Source of the DNA: Peromyscus leucopus
Lineage: Eukaryota > Chordata > Mammalia > Rodentia > Cricetidae
Assembly: GCF_004664715.2 (NCBI RefSeq)
Contig: NC_051084.1
Span: forward strand, 62,919,334-62,983,333
Direction: 5' to 3'
DNA: 64,000 bases
The notes under the pieces were generated by a model. The model was not told the DNA's origin and made no database searches. It saw only the letters and a program-made list of their open reading frames with translations. The number at the start of each line of letters is the position of its first letter. Positions within the stretch are counted from its first letter, which is position 1. This document shows, piece by piece, positions 22,806-33,430 of this stretch. Position numbers and translations under genes: made by a program.

Positions 22806-22949
22806 GACGGGAGGCAGAGCTAGGGACTGAGCCTAGGGCCTTGCCCCTGTGTGCACTGTACTGCATACCCTCAACATTCTTATATTTTTGGTTGTGAGCC
22901 TAGCCTTTAACGGCTGAGCCATCTCTCCAGCCCACCCTCAACATTCTTA
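22806..22949 (-). mobile_element. ID-like fragment split by a short tRNA-type SINE with a 16-bp TSD
   Basis: 22806-22866 resembles a reversed ID element (GGACTGAGCCTAGGGCCTTG). At 22883-22933 lies a 51-bp reversed SINE ending GGCTGAGCCATCTCTCCAGC CC. It is flanked by exact 16-bp direct repeats ACCCTCAACATTCTTA at 22867-22882 and 22934-22949. The short length with no second module fits a B2-head-only SINE. Confidence 0.85.
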
Positions 22950-23885
22950 AAGCTGTTTTTATCCTAACTACAATGAAGGAGAATTTGGTGGTGGTGGTTG
23001 TTATCATGACGCTTGATACTATTAAATCCACTTCTTACAGAACAGCTAAAGCCAGGTCAAGGGGCTTAATTGAATAGATTCAGCCTTCAAAGTGTGCATG
23101 TATAGAACACAGCAATGTCATTCAAATTGACTACAGGATCACAGTCAACTGAGTTGGATAATCTTGGGCTTCGTATTCAGTGAATGGATTTGAAGAGCTA
23201 GCGCTGAAAGGGTGAATCAAGCTCACTTTTGTATTTCTGTTTCAGGAAAACGGAGCTGCGGTAGTAACTGGGATACTTCACATGGTCCACCCAGTGGAAC
23301 GATTATGCTTATATGCCATTGCTAGCAATTGTTCATAGAAATAATTTATAGGCAAGTTACCAAGAGAATCTAGGAGAGACTATGCAAAAATTTAAAAAAA
23401 AAAAAAAAAAAAGTCTCTTATTTTGGAAAAAAAATAGACTTATCATTTATAGTTGCTCTCTCCAACTATCTCGGAACCAAGAGGAGTGCCTGGTTTAGAT
23501 CAAAGTTAAGCGCTCAATATCATGATTTCATGAACCCCACACAACTTCTCATAACCACTTTGTCACTGCCGGTCTTCCCATCTACCTTAACTCCTCTACC
23601 ACACTGAAGTTCCTCAAGGAGCACACTCGGTCTCCTCTTGTTATAATATCTATGTAATGAATGGTATGTATAAAATCAGAACTTCATAAACTTCCCTAAG
23701 TGAAAGAATTGGGAAGCTCAAGAAGACCACACCATACTTAAAATATGCACTCTTTCTAATTGGCCCCAGGGGCAACGCTGCTGCCCAACTGGGAATGCTT
23801 CAGGGGGCAAGAATATCAAAACACCAGTTCTTCCCATCATGAAACGTTATGTATTATGTAAGTTGGATATTTTTTAAGGCACAAG
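22950..23885. other. unassigned interval; weak L2-like phrase
   Basis: CTACCACACTGAAGTTCCTC AAGGAG near 23597 resembles an L2 3' end. An uninterrupted A-run is at 23394-23412. Otherwise no recognised repeat or gene. Confidence 0.4.
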
Positions 23886-24105
23886 CCAGGTATACTAGCA
23901 TATATATGATGCCTGTAATTCCAGCACTCAGAAGTCAAAAGTTTGAAATCAATCTGGTCTTCACAGAAACTTCCAGGCCAGTCACAGCAATACAGCAAGG
24001 CCCCATCTCAACGCAGTAAGAGCTGGGGAAGTAACTCAGTGATGAAGTGTTTGCCCGAAACACTCATATTCTAGGTTCGATTCCCAACAGTTCAAAAATT
24101 TGAAA
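23886..24105 (+). mobile_element. B1-like monomer followed by ID-like SINE
   Basis: 23886-24015 is a diverged B1-like unit (GATGCCTGTAATTCCAGCAC, TCAAAAGTTTGAAATCAATC, CAAGGCCCCATCTCA). 24022-24100 is ID-like (GCTGGGGAAGTAACTCAGTG, ATTCTAGGTTCGATTCCCAA). The same order appears at 37255-37470, so this may be one dimeric SINE type. Confidence 0.65.
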
Positions 24106-25871
24106 AAAGTAAACAAAACAGAAGAAAAGTCACAGAACTACTTCCTATAATATATTAACTTAGTACAAAGCATCACATTAAAGAGTTCCCTCAGATTTGC
24201 AGAAATCTGTGAACAGTGGAAAGGTGTGACCAAACCCAGTAGTGTGACTCTCCTGGCTCATGCCAGAAGGCATCTTTGCACTTTTTCATGAATCTCATCC
24301 CGCTAGGTCAAGTCTATGGATGTGAAGTTTTGAGTCCATACCCCACTATATATTTTCCAATGCATGTAATATTCTCTGATTACGTTTTGCAGTAATATTG
24401 GTGGAGAGGGGGCATTGGGGAGACAAGGATGAAATCCTATTTACTTCTGGTATTGATATGCCAGCTTTACCACCCGACCAATGAGTATCCCTCAGTGTCC
24501 TGCCTGTTTAGGACACATAGCACAAAGAGCACCCTCCTTTCATTCTTAATCTGCAAACAGATTTGGGGTAATCTATCGGAATGGAGTCTTGGAGGAGACT
24601 GATCTGTAATAGTCAAGTCCAATCTCCGAATCAGAATTCAACTTGAGGAAATCTCTGCTTGCCAAATTTTCCTCCTTCCCTTCTGCTCTGTCTGTTCCTT
24701 TCTCTGGTCCAAGATGAGCAGGCACCTTTTAATATGTATCACTCTCTCAGCCATAGCTTCGCCAAGTGTTCAGCGTGGCATTCCCTAGGTGCCGATGTTG
24801 TCATTCTCCATGCAGGACTCCCGTGGTCTTCTGTCCTGTTTTACTTTTTGAGCCTCTGGAAATGAGGGCACTCAAGAGCATAGATGTAGAGCTGCTTTCT
24901 TAATCTACTCCTCAAAGACATTCAAGATTATGATCTGAGACACTTTTTGCAAGTTGGTACTTGTTGCTGGAGAAGGAGGCATTCAGTAATCCAAGCCTGC
25001 CAGGTTTTAACACATATAATTTTCATGGTGAAGGTATCTCCATAATGTACAATATGTGTTCATACACACAATATCATAGAAAATCCAATACTAGCATTGA
25101 TCAGAATCCAGAAAATGAACAAAGTGAGAAAATGTACAAATCTGTATTTTGTGCTTCAAATTATAAAAATTATGTTTGCAGTGTTTCTGACTTTCTGTCA
25201 CTATTGGTATTAAGGATTAATATTTATAACATTGACCATTTCAAATCATTTTTTTTGCCAAACTGGAAGGAGTATGTTATACTTCCATAGTATAACAATC
25301 TGCCACACGATCTTCTTCAGAACTTTCAAGATACAAAAAGGAATGATTCATGTAGGTAGACGTATGTTTCCTGAGCCACTAATAGCTGGGATAAACTATT
25401 GCTTAATTATATGAGATAATTAAGTAATGTCCCCACATATTTGTTTCCATAATTTCTCTACTTATTGACATTTTCTCTGTATGTTCTTATAATATGAAGC
25501 AAAAATAAATGAAAGAGAAATGTAAGTAAACACAACTTTGTCACACTTTTATTGTGGCACTATTTGTTCATCTTGAATTCGAAGTGGTAACCTTGAAGAG
25601 CTCATGCACAGACTCAATGCTCCTATTAATTACTTACACACATTCTCTCGGTTCTTCTGTAACTTCTCTGTACATCCCACTTCCAAGACAATGTATTAAC
25701 TGACCAAAATACCATGCATCATGATCATCAAATACACAAGCACAAAGTAGAGGTTCTTTAGGATAGGAAGTGTGGGATTTTTCTTACCTTTAAGCAGGGG
25801 CGAACAAAAGGAGGGACACAAAAATAATTTGTTTTCATTACTAATTGTAATGTTTACCTAAATTGTACTAC
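24106..25871. other. repeat-poor AT-rich interval
   Basis: No recognised interspersed repeat in 1.8 kb. Overlapping frames at 24961-25290 and 25232-25414 are short and featureless. Confidence 0.45.
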
Positions 25872-26041
25872 TATTAATAAAAACTCAGGAGTCAGAAATT
25901 GAGATAACCTGACAAATCCAAGGAACAGCAGAGGTGCAATCAGCTGACCCTGCTCTCCACGTTTTCCTGATCCCAATGTCCTGGAAATCCCTCTCCACCC
26001 CTCCTTCTCTTCTCTGCCCCTCTCTGTCTGACTTCCTCAGA
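25872..26041 (+). mobile_element. RMER-like repeat, 5' part
   Basis: Begins ATTAATAAAAACTCAGGAGT and continues with CTCCACGTTTTCCTGATCCC and TGTCTGACTTCCTCAG, like the 5' half of the element at 6268-6577. It stops where the LTR at 26042 begins; its 3' half is not found beyond that LTR. Confidence 0.5.
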
Positions 26042-26384
26042 TGTACACTGTGTGAAGACATGCAATTGGTGTGATTGGTGTAATAAAAAGCTGAATGGCT
26101 CATAACTAGGCAGGAGAAATAGGCAGGACTTCTGGGCAGAGAGAGGAAGAGGAGATAACAGAGGTACACAGAAGACGCCATTGAGACATGGAACAAATTG
26201 GACACGCAGAATGAGAAAGAGGTAAAAGCCACATGGTAGAGTAGATTAATAAAAGTATGGGTTAATTTAAGTTATAAGAGCTAGTGGGACAAGCCTAAGC
26301 TAAGGACAAGCTTTCATAGTTAATAAGAAGTCTTCATGTCATTATTTGGGATCTTGCTGGCAGGACAGAAAAGGGCTCCTTACA
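26042..26384 (+). mobile_element. ERVK-type solo LTR
   Basis: Rodent class II LTR with AATAAAAAGCTGAATGGCTC near 26082, AGATTAATAAAAGTATGGGT and TTAATTTAAGTTATAAGAGC near 26242-26280, and CATTATTTGGGATCTTGCTG before a terminal TTACA. No matching flanking hexamer is seen, so the 5' edge may be wrong or the copy rearranged. The minus-strand 115-codon frame (25885-26232) is just repeat sequence. Confidence 0.7.
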
Positions 26385-28326
26385 AATAATATTCTTAAAG
26401 TAAAAGCAAGGGAACATTTAACCCTACTGTTTTGTGCTTTCTTTTCCTTAGTGTAAGTCTTACTCTATTCCCTCCCACCCCCACTTTAATTCACCACAGC
26501 TCATACACATGACTGTGCAAATCAGAGTCTTCATTTCCAACCGTTTCTCAACCAGAAGACATGCCTCATTTTTTAACTGGATCATAGCTAATAATCCAGT
26601 TGAAATCTGGGCCTGGTAACATTTGATATGGCCTCAGACAAGAGGAACAGGGTGCCATCAGCCCCCTCTGATGTCATCCGCAGCCAAGGCACAGCACTAG
26701 TGTACAAGTGACATGCATATCACACGGATCAAAGTGGAAGCAATCTGTAAGGCAATAAGACTCTCCCACATCCCAGCATGGGTGCTGGCCCTGAGCTGCA
26801 GTTCTAGTAATTGACATAGTTGCCCAATGCTACAAAACAAACTCAGAAACTATTCTCATTAGACATCCCCCTGCTTTGTGACTCTGTTATTGTAAAACCC
26901 GAACACTGAGCCCCATACCAGCGTGGCTCTGTTTTTAATTAGTTCTGATGGCATTGGGCTGTAAGCCAAGGGAAAAAATGAACTTCCTGCGACTGAAGCT
27001 CGTAGCTCAGTATGTCGCTCCCTTCTTACAGAGATTGTTTTCACAACATTTTATGAAAAGGACTACTGACAGAAATAATATAAGTTTTTACTGCTTTTGA
27101 TTTTTTTCAGGCCTATAAAATACAGCCAAAAGTCAGATTTATACAGTTACAATGCCATTATTTCGTCTTTTGTGTGACCTATTTGACTTGTCTTTTGATT
27201 AAAGACATCCTACCCGATTAATTTTTTTAATGGAGAAAACGCAGGCTTCTGTTAAAATTTTAAGACCATGAATGTTTTAGTGTTTCCACTAAATTAATTT
27301 GGTGATATATTTGTACTGCCTGGGTCACTGATGGCAGAATGTTCAAATTGAGATAATAGTAAGGTCACCTTCTCTAAACACGGAAGCAAAGGGCAGATGG
27401 GGCATTACACAGATAAAGAACGTTTTAGGAAAGCAGAGATTCTAGTCAAGGGAGCCTTACTGCCCACTGATAACTGACCTATGTGAGATCTTTTGAATGT
27501 CCTTCAGATAGGAGGCATTTTTCTGCTTTTGAATCTCCCACCCAAGGGTGAAAGCCAGACCTTTGCTGTCCTAGATTCCTTGTCATAGTTTGTCATAGTC
27601 CATGACTCAGCGCCTCACCATCAGACATACACACCTTATCTGCACTTCAGAAGACAGGAAATGAAGGAAGAGATAGTATGTGGTACTCATTCTGATCAGA
27701 AAGGCACCGAGACAGCCAGCATTCAGAGCAACAGAGGCCAGTCTCCTCAGAAACATCCACCAGTGTCAGTAGCATGCTGTGTAAAGCTGTGTACAGAGGT
27801 GGCTGGCCTAGCATCTCTAGAGCATCAGCACAGAGACAGGGATGCATAGTCTGCCTAGATGGACAGTGTTTAAGAATAATATCCTGAATCTTAGGATATC
27901 CACTGAGCTTACCAATCATCTTTCTCTGATGTTTTTATTGCAGGTTTAATTTGTTTATTAGATATGAAAACATAAGATACTCTCCCTTTAGTAACTAATT
28001 TTAATAGACATGTCCTGTTTCACATCAATTTAAACTTACTGATGTAACATTTTACATACTATCAACTTGGAATGACTTCCGTGCTTATCTTAGCCATTGT
28101 GAGTTTGGCAAAGGGGAGCTCTGATAAAACCAATTATACTATTTTATGTTTTAAGAAAAGGCGTCAACAAGAGAGTTTTTAGAAGTAGTGAATAGAATCT
28201 TGGAAGTCAGTACATCCCCTCTACTTGAGAAGTGTGTGAATCTGAGACAATTTCTTAGGTGCTCTCAACAAGAGACTGATCTATGTTTCTTTTTTAAATT
28301 ATTTATTTTCATCTTAAAAATGAGCA
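26385..28326. other. repeat-poor interval, candidate conserved noncoding DNA
   Basis: No recognised repeat in 1.9 kb. The part at 26860-27360 is AT-rich with several TAAT-type words (GATTAATTTTTTTAATGG, CTAAATTAATTTGG) and no microsatellites, typical of conserved noncoding blocks, but conservation is not testable here. Opposed 60-90 codon frames at 27647-27919 carry no family signature. Confidence 0.45.
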
Positions 28327-28412
28327 TTTTGGGGCTGCCAATATTGCCCAGTGATACAGCACTCACTTTCCACACATGAGACCGAGTGTTTGATCCCAGC
28401 ACTGCACACACC
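28327..28412 (+). mobile_element. ID-like SINE
   Basis: Reads GGGGCTGCCAATATTGCCCA, GTGATACAGCACTCACTTTC, GAGTGTTTGATCCCAGCACT. This is the tRNA-Ala-like layout of ID. A short duplication of ATAAGAAGAGAAC follows at 28417-28442. Confidence 0.65.
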
Positions 28413-28947
28413 CCCATAAGAAGAGAACAATAAGAAGAGAACATTACAATCCCTACCTTGTTAAGTTTGGGGGAAAAGACTAAACTACAAATGCAAGCAT
28501 ACTGATCATCACTAAGATAGGCAAACATGAGGGGTTGTTGTTGTTGTTGTTTCTTTTTAATTAATCCACAGTTCATATGTCTATAATGCCTTGTCTCACT
28601 CCCCTTGGGCAGACGGGAACTTGCCTTTTTGAATGCTGATACGATTGTCTCTTGTGGCCATTGATATACTATCTGCATATGGGAAAGGTAGTTATACACA
28701 TTTTGTGATTTCCTCATTGGAATCACCTAAATTCCTTAGGCTTAAGCTTTATCTCAGTGTCTCCTGAAACCCTTAGCAGTGTTTCCTGTGCAGAGCATCC
28801 TCTGTGACACACCTAACTTATGCAACTGGAATGTTTGCTCCCAGTACTGTGACTAGATTGTGCCGACACAGATACAGATATTCTTGACAGCTAATACATC
28901 TTGGCTGAATTAAATTAAAAATATTAAAGTAATTTTTTTAACATATG
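28413..28947. other. unassigned interval
   Basis: Contains a short (TTG)n run at 28535-28551. The longest minus-strand frame here (28265-28726, 153 codons) is partly made of the ID-like element and the TTG repeat (poly-Gln), so I do not call it. Confidence 0.45.
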
Positions 28948-29078
28948 CTGGCAATGGTGGTGGCCCAGACTTTCTGAGGCAGAGGCAGGAAGACATTTCT
29001 GAGTTTCAGACCAACCTGGTCTACACAGCTATTTGTAGGCCAGCTAGAGCTACCTAGTGGGACCCTGACTCAGAAATA
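28948..29078 (+). mobile_element. B1 SINE, diverged
   Basis: TGGCAATGGTGGTGGCCCAG, TCTGAGGCAGAGGCAGGAAG, GACCAACCTGGTCTACACAG, then GGACCCTGACTCAGAAAT. It lacks the usual CCTTTAATCCCAGCAC. Confidence 0.85.
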
Positions 29079-30383
29079 TTTGCGAGTACTTCCTCCTTTT
29101 ACTGCCGTTTCATTCCTTTGAGGTCTTTGATATTTGTAGAGAATCTATCGTCTTCAGCATTCAATCTGCCCCAGCAGAAAACTTAGAAGATGTTGCTGGC
29201 TACCCTTATAATTGCTTTGCCATATTCTTTGTGAACAAGTTATAAAATGTTTTCATTATAGCATATGGTTTCAGCCAGCTGCTAAGGTTTCCTGACCCAC
29301 ACTTGCATCTGGGCAGCTGTGTGAAGCATGTGCCCTTGCTACGATGCCTGAAGCCACTATAGGGATTCACATTAGCCTCTGTTCTCAGCCCTTGCACTCC
29401 ATGTCTCCTTCCAAAGGAGAAAAAGGTAACACAATGCTGCTGTATTTGACTCTGGGCATCAGTGATGATATCTTCTCTTGTCCTATCATTTAATCTCATT
29501 TAATCGCCTTGGTTTTTTAAATGACATTGATGAACTTGCGTCTGTTTTACTGGATTTCTCTCTGATGCCCACCAAGTCCTCACCAAAGTAAATTTTTTTT
29601 ACATATTTCTTTTATATTTTGAGATTCTAATATAATCACATCATTTCTCTGTTCCCTTCCATCTCTCTGAACTCTCCCACATATCCCTTCCTCGTGAAAC
29701 TTCTAAAGCTGTGGAAATGAAGCCTTTTCCTGCTCTCTTTGCACAACAGCTCTTCCTGGTTCACTGTGTTTTTCGACAGAATGCTCTGCATCTTCTACTG
29801 GACTCAATGGGCCTCTGTACAACCCAGGGAAGGTTGGTCTCCTAGAAAAGGGTTTTACATGCTTACGTAGTGAGGCTCAAGACAGTGCATACTTTCAGGT
29901 TGGTAGGACAATAAATAGAAACAGGCAATTTAGAGCTCTGCTTCGTCTTTCAACTGTCTTATCTTTGAATCGGGTCCATAATTGATGTCACTGGTCCAGG
30001 GAAACCTCATCTCATAGTTTTCCTTTGAAATGTTCCTTTATATATTACTTCCTTATTAATGTGGTTAACATTTTAAAAGTCTCAAGAGTGCTGGTATGAA
30101 CATAATACCCCATCCACAACTTTCACAGCATGTAGGTCTAACAGTATGACTTTTGTTACCCAGCACCCACTAATGTTTTCTGCTAAGTGCTACTGACTCT
30201 TTCAGGTAACAGTCACCTTTGAGAATCAGACTCCTTTCCATAGAAAAGCATAAATGTGTATGTACATACACAGAAATTTATCATACAATGTCTTGTGTAG
30301 AGAACTTTTGGAGTCTCTCTGTGCAACCCCTATATGCTAATCCTAATTAAAAATCCTGACAGCAACAATAGAACTGGTTGACA
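29079..30383. other. mostly unassigned; possible old L1/LTR piece near 29590-29830
   Basis: 29610-29700 (TTTTGAGATTCTAATATAAT, CACATCATTTCTCTGTTCCC) resembles the segment at 39290-39360 and may be the same LINE-derived family. The rest has no recognised feature. Confidence 0.4.
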
Positions 30384-30519
30384 TAAATTCATAAAACCAC
30401 ACCTTTAATCCCAGCACTTGGAAGGCAGAGAAAGGCAGATCTCTGTGAGTTCAAGGCCAGCCTGGTCTACAGAGTAAGTTCCAGGACAGCTAGAGCTACA
30501 GAGTAAATTCATAAAGCCA
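30384..30519 (+). mobile_element. B1 fragment between direct repeats, no A-tail
   Basis: B1 body from CACCTTTAATCCCAGCACTT to CAGCTAGAGCTACAGAG (30400-30503). Flanking repeats are TAAATTCATAAAACCA (30384-30399) and TAAATTCATAAAGCCA (30504-30519). The normal 3' end (AAACCCTGTCTC plus A-tail) and the first bases of B1 are absent although the direct repeats abut the element. Confidence 0.88.
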
Positions 30520-31011
30520 TCCATGTTCCTGGAAGCAATCAAAGAGACAAACCATGTGTCATATCAAAATGATAAAAGAAAATATGAGAGAAATTTCACA
30601 ATGAGGAATGAGCCTGTTCAAAGTGGAAAAAAATGGCCATTATTTTAGGACATCTAAAATGTTACCTGTTTGCCATATATAATACTGTTCCCATGAGAGC
30701 ATTATACAAGACTTAATGAAGTAAATATAAAAATGTCTCCCTAGGAGTTTGGTTTCATTCGGATTAATATTGACTAAGCATACAAGCAAAATTACAAGTT
30801 TTTCAACATTATAGTGTGGGTAGGATAGTAGATGTAAATTCAATATCCATTTTTTGCATTTGCAAAGAATGTGTATTTTATAGTACAGCTCACAAACACA
30901 AACATGAAATTGCTGTAGTAACAACACATTTACCTATAATATTCCTTCTGTCTTAAAGGAAATTTTTAAATAAGAAAAGTGTTATACATAATCTGCAAAG
31001 TTAATTATATG

Positions 31012-31052
31012 CTAAGCAACTGCTCTACTACTGAACTATATCCCCAGACCAG
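31012..31052 (-). mobile_element. ID element scrap (reverse)
   Basis: GCTCTACTACTGAACTATAT CCCCAG is the reversed 5' half of an ID SINE. Only about 40 bp remain. Confidence 0.5.
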
Positions 31053-31224
31053 AAGAAAGCATTCTATTTGCACAGACTTTATAATCTTTAAGATCCTTTT
31101 TTCCCTGAGATTGTTTTTCTCAGTTTATTGTGAGGATCTCCCTCGAAGAGGTTACCTACCTTTTGTTTCCAGTGAAAAGATAGCAAGTATCAGATGTATC
31201 AAAACACTGGAGCAGAGGGGAATG

Positions 31225-31360
31225 CTAGTTTCTTGTTTTGAGGCAGGGTCTCATATATCTCAGGCTGACCTCAAACTAGCTCCCTGGTGGAGACGCCTCA
31301 TTCTTCCTCTTCCACTTTCCAAATGTTAGTGTAATTGGTGTGAGCCCACACACCTGATGA
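31225..31360 (-). mobile_element. old B1-like SINE (reverse)
   Basis: TTTTGAGGCAGGGTCTCATA, TCAGGCTGACCTCAAACTAG, then diverged sequence to GTGAGCCCACACACCTGATG. Order and spacing fit an old B1. Confidence 0.6.
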
Positions 31361-31689
31361 TTTAATGAGAAAAATAATTTTAAATGATACATATTTGGAC
31401 ATTTTTTGCACTGGCAAAGTCTCAAGCAACTGTCCTTGCTTAGTTCTCAGAGCTCTGGTGACAAGATGAAGTACTATCCTGTGGAGTACCTCAGCCTACC
31501 CTGGCTTCTCTTTTCCCCATATGACACTTGGTATGTTCTAGCTGGGTGCTCTTTTTGAAACATCCATCAGCACCATCTAAGAAATTGCTGGCATGTGGAA
31601 TAATGATACAGCTATCAAACTCTTATTTAAAATTTTTATGACCCACCAATCTTTCAGAGTGGCTGTATCGTTCTAACTAGGCTAATAGG

Positions 31690-32010
31690 CTTGAGTTCAT
31701 TAGATCCATTTATGAAAATATGTACACCCTCTCCAATCTATATCTTTCCAACCATTCCCCTAATAACTCTTGTCCTGCTAGCTCCTTACCTTGTACCCCC
31801 AACTCTTTGCATTTTCAACATATTGGGCTCAATTCTGGACTCCAGTCTATTTATCTCTTTGCCAAGGATGTTCTTCACTCTCCAAATCCTTTCAAGCCTT
31901 TTTTCAAATGTTACCTTCTTAAGCTGGACTTCTATGTGACTTTCCTATGTAACTTATCAACTCTCTAATATTTTGAATACTTACCATAGCTTTATTTAGA
32001 ACATCTAAAC
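31690..32010 (+). mobile_element. L2 LINE 3' region
   Basis: Shows the characteristic L2 run: CCAAGGATGTTCTTCACTCT, TTTTTTCAAATGTTACCTTC, GGACTTCTATGTGACTTTCC and ACTTACCATAGCTTTATTTA. The two overlapping 82-codon frames at 31691-31968 are chance frames in this L2. Confidence 0.65.
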
Positions 32011-32104
32011 AAACAAAAGAGTGTCTATACCCCAAAATCATAGAACTAACAAATTAAATGAAATGCTGACTCTGTGGAACACTACTGAGCAATGAAAATA
32101 AATT

Positions 32105-32172
32105 CTCTCTCTCCCTCTCCCTCCCTCTCTCTCTCTCTCTCCTCTCTCTCTCTTTCTCTCTCTCTCACACAC
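32105..32172 (+). repeat. (CT)n pyrimidine tract
   Basis: CT-rich run with CCT interruptions, followed by CA/TA-rich sequence to about 32228. Confidence 0.95.
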
Positions 32173-32370
32173 AAAAAAACATGCATACATACACACAATA
32201 CATATACACACACATATATATACACAATATTTTAACAAATCATTATAACATTGCAGGTTATAAGCATAAAAAGTATTATTATGTAGTACTTTTCATACAT
32301 TTTTAAATTCTTCTCTCTAGCTCCAACACCAACAGGACATAAATTTTGTCAAGGAATGTTATACAACAGA

Positions 32371-32575
32371 GGGCTGGAGAGCTATCTCAGCAGTTACTGA
32401 CTACCATTTCAGAGAACCTACGTGCATTTCCAAGTGCTCATCTCAGATAGCTCACAGCCACCTGTAACCCCAGCTTCAGGAAAGCCAACATTGCTGGCCT
32501 CCATGGGCACCGGCACTCACATGTACATACCCACACAGACATGCATATACCGAATAAAAAACGAAATTTAAAATA
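32371..32575 (+). mobile_element. B3 SINE
   Basis: GAGGGCTGGAGAGCTATCTC AGCAG head, CAGCCACCTGTAACCCCAGC middle, TGGCCTCCATGGGCACCGGC, CA-rich tail and AATAAAAAACG end. Confidence 0.88.
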
Positions 32576-32589
32576 TATAGCATAGCAGT

Positions 32590-32710
32590 AGAGCCTGCAA
32601 GATCAAACAGCTGGAAAAGATACTTGCTGTTAGGCTTGACAACCTATGTTTAATTCTTGGGACCTACATGGTGGAATGAAAGAACTGATTCTTACAAGTT
32701 GTCCTCTGGC

Positions 32711-32760
<50 letters not shown>

Positions 32761-32795
32761 GTGTGTACTTGCCTTCAAACACAAATAAATGAATA
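32590..32795 (+). mobile_element. B2/B3-related SINE with (CA)n
   Basis: AAAGATACTTGCTGTTAGGC, TTGACAACCTATGTTTAATT, CTTGGGACCTACATGGTGGA and TTACAAGTTGTCCTCTGGCC, then a (CA)n run at 32713-32756 and a 3' end with AATAAATG. It follows the B3 in tandem. Confidence 0.75.
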
Positions 32796-33379
32796 TATAC
32801 ACACATAGTAAGTGTGCAATAACAGCACCAGCATTCACATAGCACAGCTTAGAGGTCAACACACCTATCCATTATAAATCAGACCAAAGTTCAGTATTTG
32901 TCTCTCAGCCACTAGGCACCACCACATGTCTGTGTCCAGATGGTGCAGAAACAGTCATGAGTGGGTGCCATGGCTATTTACATGAAAAACCCCAACCATG
33001 TCAAGGTAGTGCACAAGTAAAATATCAGATTTTAATTTATTTTTTCACAGAAGAAATGTGATTCCTAGCCTAGTCCCTTGAAGCCTGTTTGAAGTCTATC
33101 TTTGTTCTGCATCATGCTGCCTCGATCTGTGCCAAGTACTTAGGCTTCATTGAAGTAAATTACCATTACTGATTATGATTAAATATATCTAATGCTCTGA
33201 TTAACCTCTCCTACATTCTCTTCTACCTTTCCTAGCTCCTTCCCAGTTGGACATTGTTTAGATATTTTATGTTATGCTGCCAATCCAATGCTTTCCCAAG
33301 AACCGTGAATGGAAATATTCAACTAGAAAAAGGGAGAAAGGATGAGGCGGCAGAGAGATGAAGAAAAAAACACGAGAGA

Positions 33380-33380
<1 letters not shown>

Positions 33381-33430
<50 letters not shown>
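33381..33430 (+). repeat. (TG)n microsatellite
   Basis: Uninterrupted TG run of 50 bp. Confidence 0.98.

Noticed and set aside
26042..26384. Target duplication for the LTR at 26.0 kb
   Set aside because: Hexamers next to the best boundaries (CTCAGA and AATAAT) do not match, and shifting the 5' edge did not produce a match.
28265..28726. 153-codon minus-strand frame with a poly-Gln stretch
   Set aside because: It overlaps an ID-like SINE, and the glutamines come from a (TTG)n run read on the minus strand. No protein family signature.
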